The notes under the pieces are model-generated. The model was not told where the DNA came from and did no database searches. It worked only from the letters and a program-made list of their open reading frames with translations. Shown one piece after another: positions 41,601 through 53,600 of a stretch of DNA of 64,000 nt (within the stretch, counting starts at the first letter, position 1; the number at the start of each line of letters is the position of its first letter). The translations under genes and the position numbers were made by a program. The stretch comes from Clarkia xantiana subsp. parviflora (lineage: Eukaryota; Streptophyta; Magnoliopsida; Myrtales; Onagraceae): assembly GCA_036873135.1 (NCBI GenBank), contig JAPTYO010000005.1, positions 4,628,166 to 4,692,165 of the forward strand, given 5' to 3'.

Positions 41601-44600
41601 TTGGTTCTTAACCCTAATATGTATTAGCTATTGAGAAAAGTTAACTTTTAAGTAGAAGCAACTGTGTTTTAATGAATTGTATATATAAAGAGCACATGCA
41701 GCTAAACAACTAAGTGTAATCAAATATATATATATAAACAGAAGTTAAGGGTTGGATTGGTCTCACAAGTTCAGTTAGGTAATCATCCACGAAGCGAGCT
41801 CGCCATGTTAATGCACTTTCGCTTATCTCTGAAATTGTACTGTCAAGTGCTGAATAAATGATGTCAACATTCTCAGAACAGCACTGTGTAGAAACATTTA
41901 CATTCGTCCTGTCGATATTAATTAATGATACCAAATTAATTAACTATCATAATTATAGTTATAGGGATAATCTCAGTCGTAACAAAGGTTGAGAAAAATA
42001 ATTATATATGGAGTTAGTATAACTAACCTGTTGATTACTAGTTGAACACAATTTTCAAGTTCCTCTTGAGAGCCTTCAATATCGAATAAGTCATCAATTA
42101 CGGTCGCCAACACCGAATTTTTTGCGAATGAAAGTCGAGCAAGTGATAGTTCAGGCTTAGGCGGCGTTATAACTGCAGCAATGAAGTAACAATAGAGCTG
42201 TTTTTGTCTTGCAAACTTGAGTGTATCCAGCCTTTTCTCCACAACCCATCTGCCATTTAATTAGTGATTTATGATGATGATTATGATTATAGTGAACAAA
42301 ATGTGTGATCGATCGATACAGTAAACCTTTCAAGTTCTTTCAGTTCCTTTTGGTATATCAGCTGGCTTTTGTTGAAGTCCTCCACTGCCAGATTGAGGAA
42401 ATCTTTGTTCCCAATAGCACATGAGCTACATCACATTATTTAATACATAAATATATATATATATAGGCCGATTGATCGATCGAGTTGTAATAAATATATT
42501 ACCGCGCTGCTGATTTGAACATTCTTGTGTTATCAATATTGTCTCTGTAATGCTCTATGTGTCTCCTATTTGCCAACTGCTCCACTTCCGCGTGGTAAGG
42601 AAATCTTAAAGCATAGTCCACCTGAAACAGTTATTACAATTAAGAGTTTAAGTAGTAGTAGTACATCATGCAAAAATATATGCATGCATGTTTGTAATTA
42701 ATTAACACTAATAATTATCAGTTACCTCTTTGCTTAAATACTTGTCGATAAGTCCACCAAGCCGTCGCTCTCTAAGGAAACAACCTGTCCAAGAATTGAT
42801 CTTTTCTAAAACAACTTCATCTTCATAAACTACTAACTGTGAAGCCTTGTGAAGTTCCAAGACAGTGCTCGTCTCAATCGAATATCCATCGAGGGTGTCA
42901 CCGAAACGACTCTCGTCAGCAAATCGACTTAGTGCATCTACAATTAATGATGAGCACGGTAGCTATCTAGATCAGTCATGTTCAAAATTAGATACATACG
43001 TACGTAGTCGTAATCAACTATTCAATAAGTTTGAACTTGGGAGTGAAAGCTTTATTTAACAATAATATATATACACATATCTTATTGGCAAAATGATATT
43101 TTTTCACATTTTTTATTTGAACATACGCACTCTGATACCATGTTAAAAATAAAATGTGCGTCTTAACCAACTTTTCTAAAGATCGAACTTGTGAGTGAAT
43201 AACAAGACATTCAGAGCCCTATTATTCAGATATATTCTAATAAGTCATATTATAACTTTAGCAAACATAATAATAATACCTGAGGAGACATCATATCCAT
43301 GCAAACGTAAGATTCTAAATGCCAATGCACAGGTTGTCGTGTCCTCGAATATCTCTTCTTCTCCTTGCAGCCACCATCTGTTTCAATGACAATTAATTAA
43401 ACTACTCTTCTAACATTCATGTTGAAACAACAAGAACAAACTAATACAAAATTTCAGCAAGTTGATGATCGACGTCTCACAGATCAATAAAGGCAGCTAG
43501 CAAGCATTATAAACATGGCAATGTTCTAATGATGAATGTTTATCTGCATACAAACCCCAATATGTAGGAAACAATCATATATAGGTATGGTAGCCAGCCA
43601 TTATTAATATGTTTTATGGTAACCACATACCTTACTAGCAATCATATATAGGTATGGTAACCGCAAATATTTCAATATTCTCAGTTCGAGCATCTTCAAG
43701 ATTATGTAGCAACATCCTCACCCAAATAGCTTACATTGTTGCCATTGAAAATGCTATAAACTCTGCTTCTGCAGTGGATAGATCACAACTTCTTGTTTCT
43801 TCGCTTACCATCAGATGAATCCAAAGCCAAGAAAAAAAAATGGCCAGAAGTACATCTCGCATCATCTTTTGATCCAAGCCCAAACGCTATCTAAATACCC
43901 AATCAATTTTAAGTTTTTGCTACGTCCAAATGATTGAGTTCTTTTTAAATACCCTACCACACATTTTGCATCAGAACCTAGAAATAACAGTCACTCATAG
44001 TCATAGAAGATGTCTGAACGTGTTGCAGTGATGTCTGAACGTGTTGCAGTGAGATACATTAAGCACCCTATAATTCTAAACGTGTTGTCAATATATGCAG
44101 CAAGTGAACCATCATCCGGGAAGTGTTTGTTGGCCCCAAAAAAAAAAAAAAAAAACCATCATCCTTTTGCAATTTTGGTTTGAGAATCATTGGGATGCTT
44201 ACTTCTTTACATTCCACTATTTAAATCTCTTCAGGTACATCTTTTGACATATGAACTCTCCGTGCTCATTTTTCTCAACTTAGATGACCGAAAAATAGAA
44301 CATAGAACCCAAATAGCGGTTGATGAATATTGATTTAATCAAGTTGATTTGATACCATAACAATCTTTTACTACAAATAGTCTGATACCATAACAGTCAA
44401 TCAGCTATTAATATTCAGCTACTATAACAGTAATTGCCTAAATGTTACCATAACGGTAATCGTCAATAAATGGTCATATAACATAATAGTTATTATACTC
44501 TTTTATATAAACAGTTCTCTTTTGAATATGGGAGGGACATATAACAAATGAATATGCATAAAATAGTGATCTCTCTCTCTTTACGTGAACGGTAACTAAT

Positions 44601-47600
44601 TAGACCGTCGGAAAGGGATCACCCTGGCATTGTCCCCTTTTGTAGGTGCGTGCCGGGAATTTGAAGATTAAGGAGCTCGGAAACACCGCGAAAATCTCCT
44701 CTGCAAATTCAGCTTCCAACAGCAGCGACATACCTAATTTGGGCGGCTACAATGTTAATCTCAACTAAGTTTTTGGTTTGATCCTCACCTCTGAAAGCAA
44801 CAACACATCATTCAGTTTTAGAAGAATTCAATTTCATCGAAGTTTGAAGGATTGATTTGGGTTTTCTGAAGAACATTCAAAGTGCAGCAGTAGATGATTA
44901 ATCAACCAGTCTCTTGAGCCATGATGTAAACTGGGTTTTGCTATGAAGATAAAACTTCACAACAGCAAGACATTAGTTCATCATCTTTAATCCCATCAAA
45001 CATGAAGATCAAGCAGCAGTGGACTGATATAAACAAGCTGAATTGCTGATTTGTGGAGGAACAAATTGGAAGGTGAAATATGCATAGGGAATGTTAGAGA
45101 TACTAATATTAGAGACATATGTTTAAGTTCTATAAATGTTAGTCCTCTAAAGTATTAGTGTTTTGGAGGATACTCTAAGGTCTCCTATATAAGGAGGTCC
45201 ACCCCTCTTGTATTACTCACATTTAAGCAATATAATATTTTCCATAGCTATTAGTTTGCTCTCTACATTCTCTCCGCATCTCAATTACTCTCACTCCCAA
45301 ATTAGATTTGCAGACCCCAAGACTATGATTTTGCTAAAGATTGCAGGACTGACTGCATAGAAGAGACATGGCTTTTTGTTGGAAAATACTCGGTTGGAAT
45401 ATAATCGCTAAGTTAGCGGAATTAACTTAGCTAATAAATTTGTAGAGAAGCTTTATGTTGGAAGGAGATGATAATATGAATATAGAAGGTGATAGAGAAA
45501 TACTTTCGTATATTGCTCTCAGACATAGAACTTGCTCTCAGTTTTGTTGATAGAGCACACATACATTATGAATACATATATAGACTTGTTGGCTTTTTTC
45601 TTCTAGCCAAAGTCAGAGAACAATAATATAGAGACATCATCATGACAATGAAGACTAACTAGACATTGGTGACTCCTACAAGTTAGCTTCATATTTTTCT
45701 TCTTCACCGACACATACAAACAAACATACTTAATACACCACTATTCATTCTTTGACAATAGTGCAATAGTGTGTCAGTAAAATTTTATCTCAACACTCCT
45801 CCATAAAATTTTCACTGAATACTCCGAGCTTTGATCTCAGAAATTCGAACTTTGCCTTCGGAAGTGCCTTGGTGAAGATATCTGCAATCTGCTCCTCAGT
45901 ATTGCAATAAACTAGCTTGATCTCTTTCGATTTTTCAGCTTCACGGATAAAATGATACTTCACCTTGATATGTTTCGTCTTCCCATGGTTGATTGGATTC
46001 TTTGCAATAGCTATTGCTGATTTGCTATCGCAGTAAATCTCAGTTGCCTCTGTTTCTGCATGACCGACATCTTGCAAAATCTTCCTTAACCAAATCGCTT
46101 GATTGGTTGCGGTTGCTGCTGCAATGTACTCAGCTTCTGCGGTTGACTGTGCCACAGTTTCCTGCTTCTTCGAAAGCCAAGTAAAAATTCCAGAACCAAG
46201 CGTAAATGCATAACCTGATGTGCTCTTCATGTCATCTACGGATCCAGCCCAATCACTATCAGTGTAGCCTTCGAGCTTTGCATCTGCAGTGGATGTAAAC
46301 CAAATCCCGTAGTCGGTTGTACCTCGAATGTATCTGAGCACCCTCTTCATTGCTCCTAAATGGATTTGACTTGGAGCATGCATGAATCTGGATAATAAAC
46401 TTGCAGCAAACATTAGATCAGGTCTGGTCGCAGTTAAATATAACAAACTGCCAATCAACTTCCGGTAATGACTTTGATCAACTCTGCTAGCACCATCTTC
46501 CTTGCACAACTTCTCATTGGCTACTAGCGGAGTAGACACCGGCTTGCAACGATCCATCTTGAACCGCTTCAAAATATTTTCGGCATACTTTCTTTGAGAT
46601 ATGAAAATGCCTTTTTTGTTTTGGCATATTTCCATCCCAAGAAAATAATTCATAAGACCCAAATCTGTCATCTCAAATTTCTCCATCATTTTTTTCTTGA
46701 ACTCAAGAACCATGTCAGGACTACTTCCAGTAACAAGAATATCATCAACATATAATGATACTACAAGTATTTCTGACCTGCTCTTGAATCTGACATAAAT
46801 AGTGGGTTCACTCTCGCTTCTGCTGAATCCTTGACTGATGAAATAATCATCAATTCTGCTATACCAGCTTCTTGGAGCCTGCTTCAACCCATACAAAGCC
46901 TTGTGCAGCTTGTAGACTTTGTCTTCTTGGCCCTTCATGAACCATCCTTCGGGTTGCTCGACATATACCTCCTCATGGAGATATCCATTCAAGAATGCCG
47001 ACTTGACATCGAGTTGGAAAATTTTCCAACCTTTTTGCGCGGCAAGAGCAATGAGAGTTCTGATGGTATCATGCCTTGCCACAGGTGCAAAAGTGTCTGA
47101 ATAATCAACTCCAGGTTCTTGAGAATAACCTTTCGCCACGAGTCTCGCCTTGTGCTTCAGAATTGAACCGTCAGGATTGACCTTCAGCTTGTATATCCAC
47201 TTGACACCAATGACCTTCTTGTGATTTGGTCGATCAACAAGTTGCCACGTGTCATTCTTGTTGATCATGTGCAGCTCCTCCTCCATCGCGGAATTCCACT
47301 CATTGTACCTTGAAGCTTCTGTATAGCTTTCCGGTTCGATACGTGCAACATTACATCTCTCGTATACATTTGAGAGAGATCTCACCCTTCTGATTGGAGA
47401 GTCTGAATCTACAGAGTTTTGCAACTCTGCGTGATTTCCTCGTCATGCTCCTCATCTTCTTCATCATCGGGTGTGTTGTCAGATTCATCATCATCAACCT
47501 CAGCACTTTCGAAAGTACTAGGCTGATCTTGGAAATTGAGCATGGGCTTCTTCCGGACTTCTTTTGCTTCAAAGTCCCACATAGAATTCTCATCAAAGAC

Positions 47601-50600
47601 AACATCTCTACAGGTTACAACCTTTTGAGTGATAGGGTTGTAGATCCTGTATCCTTTGGATTGAGAACTATAGCCGACAAAAATACCACGGAGCGCCTTT
47701 TCTTCTAGCTTGTGCCTCTTCTGGTCCGGGACATGAACGTAACATGGAGAACCAAACACTTTGAGATGTTTGGCAGACGGTTTTGCTCCAAAGCTTCAAT
47801 TGGAGTGACATCTGCCACTGCCTTCGTCGGAAGCCTGTTCAACAGATACACAGTAGTATATACTGCTTCTGCCCAAAACTCGTTAGGCATCTTTTTCTCA
47901 TTCAGCATGCATCTAGCCATTTCCATCACAGTTCGATTTTTCCTTTCGGAAACACCATTTTGTTGTGGAGTGTAAACAACTGACAGTTGATGTTCAACAC
48001 CCTCATCTTCACAAAACTTCTCAAAATTCTTGGAGGTGTACTCTTTCCCATTATCCGATCTAATCTTCTTAAGTTTACAACCACTTTGATTTTCGACCAT
48101 GGTTTTAAACTTTTTGAAGATCGTGAAAACTTCGAAGTTTTGCCTCATAAAATACACCAACGTCATCCTAGTATAATCATCTATGAACAAGATGAAATAC
48201 CGATTCTGACTTAGGGATGGAGTTCTCATTGGACCACAAACATCAGTGTGCACTAACTCAAGTTTTTGAGAGGCTCTCCAAGTCTCCTCATTAGAAAATG
48301 GTTTTCTATGCATTTTACCCAACTGACATGCTTCACATACATCCTTATGAACATGGATAGGAGTTAAATCTCTCACAAAGTTCTTTTGAAAAGACAACTT
48401 GAGAGAATCCAAATTATAATGACCATATCTCCTATGCCATAACCATGTTTCATCAGTGGATGCTTTCATGACATTATGAGCATGATCCCAAGAAATAGGA
48501 AAACTTTTTTCCTTCATGCTCACACATGCAATTTCACTGTGTGCAGCATCATAAATACTACATGCTCCATTCTTGAAAACCAGGCAATAACCATTGCTAA
48601 TCATTTGGCCTACGCTTAGCAGATTCTGATCCAGTTTAGGCACGTAAAGAACATCTTGGATGAATTTTGTACCTTTACTGGTTTGAACTGCCACAGTTCC
48701 TTTGCCTGAGGAATTGACAACGGCTCCATTTCCCATTTTGATTGGGACATTGACGGAAGAATCCATCTGGCAGAACACATTGGAATTGTTTGACATGTGG
48801 TTTGTGCAACCACTATCAATGAGCCATACTTCATCCCCAGAACTGGAAGCTCCTTGCTTAGCGACGAACAGTTGATCTCCATGAAATTGATCCTCCGACA
48901 TGTTAGCCTTCTGGGTCTGTTGATTTTGAGAGCTATTTTGATTTTGCTTAGCTCTACAAAATTTCTCAACATGCCCAAACTTCTTGCAAAATCGACATTG
49001 CATTTTGCCTTTGTGCCAGCAATCCTTCAGCATGTGATTTGTCCTTCCACAAGTGTTACATGGAGGAAATTTTCCAGTCTTCCCAGGCTCCTTAGAGGAA
49101 CCTGGAAAATTTGCTTTGTCGTTTTTAACAAGGCCTTGATTTTTGCCACCCTTCTTGAACTTGTGGCTGGACTGGAATGCACCTTCAGCTGGAGTTTCTG
49201 ACCTTCTAATTATTCTTTGCTCATGAGCTTGCAAAGAACCAATTAGCTCGGTCAGAGACATTTTCTTGATGTCGTTGGACTGCTCGATGGCTGCTACAAT
49301 TGGATCAAATTTATCTGGGAGACTGATCAAGACTTTTTCAACAACTCTTTGATCATTTGTCTCATCGCCATACAACTTCATCTGGTTCACAAGTTCACTC
49401 AATTTGGATGAGTAATCTTGAACACTTTCGTTCTCCTTCATTCTCAAATTTTCAAATTCCCTTCTGGCGGTCTGGAGTCTGATCGTGCGCACCTTCTCTG
49501 TGCCTTGATACTCATTTTGGAGGATATCCCAAGCTTGCTTTGCTGTTGCGGCTCCAACGATCCTCGGAAAAATGGCATCGGTGACGGCGGAGTGGATGAC
49601 GGTAATTGCTCGGACATCCTTCAACATCTGCTCCTTTAAAATTTTTTGTCTGGCTGCATCGATTTCTTCTCCATCGGTTTCATTCTCCGGTTCCTTCGTA
49701 ACTGCTTCCCATAAATCGTTTGCCATCAGAAACGCTCGTATCTTTACGGACCAAAAATCATAATTCTCTCCTCCAAAAATTGGTGGAGATGAAAGAGAGA
49801 AATTTGACGAAGACATGCTTCAGTCGGAATTTTTTTGGTGGGGATGATTTGACCCTTTAAGATCTTTTGAGCTCTGATACCACTGTTGGAAAATACTCGG
49901 TTGGAATATAATCGCTAAGTTAGCGGAATTAACTTAGCTAATAAATTTGTAGAGAAGCTTTATGTTGGAAGGAGATGATAATATGAATATAGAAGGTGAT
50001 AGAGAAATACTTTCGTATATTGCTCTCAGACATAGAACTTGCTATCAGTTTTGTTGATAGAGCACACATACATTACGAATACATATATAGACTTGTTGGC
50101 TTTTTTCTTCTAGCCAAAGTCAGAGAACAATAATATAGAGACATCATCATGACAATGAAGACTAACTAGACATTGGTGACTCCTACAAGTTAGCTTCATA
50201 TTTTTCTTCTTCACCGACACATACAAACAAACATACTTAATACACCACTATTCATTCTTTGACAATAGTGCAATAGTGTGTCAGTAAAATTTTATCTCAA
50301 CACTTTTCATGAGATTTCCCTGTCTTCTTTTCCCTTTGGACCTAATCTGGGTTGATGTAGGATTGTTGGAAAGAGCAGGTATTTCATAGTCTCTCAACAG
50401 CTTCCTACATATCAACACCCTCCATGAAAGCTTCCATTCTGATAGCTCATGATTGATAGTTTGAGCCATCAAACTTTGGTGGTAAGGTGTATTGGATAGA
50501 TAATTATTTAGGGTTTTTATAGATGATTGATCTCTAATTCGACAATCACTCAATTTTACGCATGTAGCTCGAAAATAAAATATTTTGATACCACTGTTGT

Positions 50601-53600
50601 TCTTTACGAAATGAAGAACAAAAATGCTTAAAAGTAAACATGTGCTCCATTTGCACACCACTTTAACTAATAAAAAAACTAGTTAACAGACCAGCAACTT
50701 GGTCCATAAGAATCTGCGATGCTGCATACTTAATGCTTAAAGGAAAGAGCTAAAACAGATATTCTAACTTAGCCAATCTAGACCTGAGTGAACTAACATA
50801 ATTGAAAAAGAAACCCTTATTTTAACTAACATAATTAAATGAAAACATTACGTACCTGTAAGTGTCTTCACAGACAATTTCAATTTCTTCTTTAAAATGA
50901 TGATGAATTCCCAACCTTTCCAGATTGTCAACCATCTCCAGCCTAGTGTATATCGCTAGAGGATACACTGTTGGAACTGTTAAATAAATAAGTCAGTTGG
51001 TATTTCACTTATACTATCTAATAAGAAATTTTATACAAGGTTAGCTTCCGCAATTTTAGACCGAGAGTAATAAAGTTAAAGATTTCTCCAAAGCGGCGTC
51101 TCTAGCGGATTTGAAATCGATTCACTGCTAAGAATGCAATTCATTTTAAATGTTGGTCCAAGAAATATATTTGGGTTTCCTATCTAATTACATCTCGTAC
51201 CTGCTTCCCCATAGCTATCTAATAGTATATTAAGATAGCCAAGACAATCTGCATTTTGAAGGTGTGAAAACGCAGCTGCTGTGGCGGACGGTGAATTGAA
51301 CAGTGAACCGTTCTTTCTTTGGTATTTCATCGCCATTTCCCAATCTTGGGATATTCCAAACCCTTCAGATATGTAAGATAAGTAGGCTCTTCTCCCTTTT
51401 GAAATGTCCATGGAGGATCTATATATTGACACAAAAGTTGTATCAACTTATTGGACGAGGACATAAAAACTGTTTTTATCAGTAAAGTAGGTAGAGTGAC
51501 TGATCGATTAAACGATGATGAAGATGTAATAAATGTTTACTTGCCTTTCAAGTTCCAATTTTCTCTTATGCATCAAAGTATTCAAATCATCTTGGCTCAC
51601 AGGAATGTTCAAGTTCAAAGACTTTGCTCGATCAATCATCCCAGGAAAGATGATATCAAATCCAATCGGTTTACGCTGATTATAATCATTGATCACTAAA
51701 GCAGAATTTGATGCAATAAACTCCAAACCTGCAATGCAATGCAAATAACATATATGCTAACTGAAAATGTGCCTACATACACATAAAACTGTGAGGGGAA
51801 TTAAGTGAAGAAATATGTAATAGTACCCATGTTGATTTGTCTTTCACCAGTTCCCCACTGCTTAAGAGCAAGAACACAAGCCATAGTTGATGAGAGAGCA
51901 TCCATGGTTAGTGTTGTATCACGATTACATAGACCCCAGGAGCCGTCTGAGAGCTGGTTGTTCAAAACCCAGTTTAGACACGAAGGGAATTGCGGAGAGG
52001 CGGACTTATGATGATGATGGGAATCTGAGCTCGGAACCATAGCCATCCATGCAGTGTCATACGAGGACACCGAAAGATCTGCCTTTTTGAACATCTTCTT
52101 GATTCGTTCTTTGCTTCCATCACACAACTGCTTGTGTTTGGATTATGAGTTAATCAACTGGCTCTACTAGTTTACTACAAACAGCATTACGTAGCGGGAT
52201 GGGCCTTGGGTCGCCACTACTAGCCCATTCCTTCTTCTTTAGCCAAAAAAAAAAAAAAAAAAACTCAGTGTGTCATAGTAATCTTACCAAAATGCCAGTC
52301 TCCGACTTCTTAACTGGTTCCAATCCATGGACAGACTTCACTGCTTTAGAAAACCCAACATTATTAGATAAGGAAATTAAGGGAACATATGCATGAAATG
52401 ATTAAATGGTCTAGCGCTACAAGAAAAAAAAATACACTTGCACACCAAATGGGTGCACACCGAATGTGAGGTATGTAATTACAGACAGTTTGCATACAAT
52501 GTGCATACATATCAGATGAAATTTGCAACTTTTTTCATTACATTCGGATTACAAACCGAAATAATTTGGTGGGTAAGTTGAACGGACATTATTTAGTTTA
52601 CACACAGATTTGAGACACATACATTTCAGTGTGTAAATTCAATCCTTGATTTTTTTAATTTATTACTAAAAATTAATCTTCTATTAGAGTAAAACCCTAA
52701 AGAAAATGAGGGGAATTCAAAAAAAATAAAGCGGCAATAATTTTGGGAAAGTTCAAAATAATAAATGAAAGAGCGTCAATCATTTTGGGAGAGAGAGTTG
52801 ATAGTTTTTCTGTTTTTTGTTTTTAAACATGAGAGCAAATTGCAGAGAGAGTATCTACTAGAGACCAAACAGATAAGAGCGCAAGAAGTCATTGGATTTT
52901 TTGTTTGCTAGAGACCAAACAGATAAGAGTATCTGCAATGTTGTTTTTTGTTTGCAGATTTAGAACATTGGATTAACATGGAGTTTATCTATATGCAGGA
53001 GTAGTTTATTAGCATTAGAAGATTTTATTTTGTGCTGATATGTGTTTTCTTTTGCCATAGTATTGGTTTGTATTGAATATTGAAAATATAGTTGACTTTC
53101 GTTTTCTAGTTTAGTTTATATAGATTTGTTGGATTGAATTAGTTGTTACTACATATTTTTATTTTTGTGTACTATGAAATTTTTATAGTTTGTATAAATT
53201 CACAATAGCTATAATAGATTTTTTTTAAGGCAATAAAAAATATTTTTAAAATAAAATATAAAAGTATTAAATTATTTGTTAATACATAAAAAAATAGTAT
53301 AATTATCATTTACGATAAATATGTAAATATATTATTGAAATAATTAGTTTCGTGTCGAAAAATCTTCTTTGCTGTGATAAATGCGAGTTTGTTGCGATTT
53401 TGAACTTTTGTAACAAAAATTTACTTTTGTTGCAATATACAAAAATTTACTCACTAATTTTTTTTTATCGCAATATATATATATGGCGATGAAATTTCAT
53501 GATAACCGATTTTTATGTAGTGCTATCTTCTGTATTTGTATTATTTATTTATATAACTAGTCATTAACTAGCATATTGCATTGTGCATTAGCCTGACTAA

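Larger units (their letters stand above)
45377..50302 (-). mobile_element. Copia-3 LTR retrotransposon in KSL intron 6
   Basis: Two 419-bp LTRs (45377-45795 and 49884-50302) start TG, end CA and differ at two positions. The TSD CTTTT lies at 45372-45376 and 50303-50307. The primer-binding site TGGTATCAGAGC (minus, 49882-49871) is one base from the 5' LTR. It lies in the same orientation as the host gene, between exons 6 and 7, and accounts for two thirds of the 7,478-bp intron. Confidence 0.96.

Noticed and set aside
43130..43145. CTCTGATACCATG as another primer-binding site of an intact retrotransposon
   Set aside because: No LTR is found next to it. At most it is a small relic in KSL intron 7.
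51539..51544. GT donor (GTAAAC) at the end of KSL exon 4
   Set aside because: It puts exon 5 out of frame; the GC donor four bases earlier keeps the conserved protein sequence.
52288..52412. Exon 2 of KSL extended upstream as the first exon with the start codon
   Set aside because: An in-frame TAA precedes it with no Met between. The AG acceptor at 52341 joins in phase to an upstream exon at 55371-55320 that has a proper ATG.
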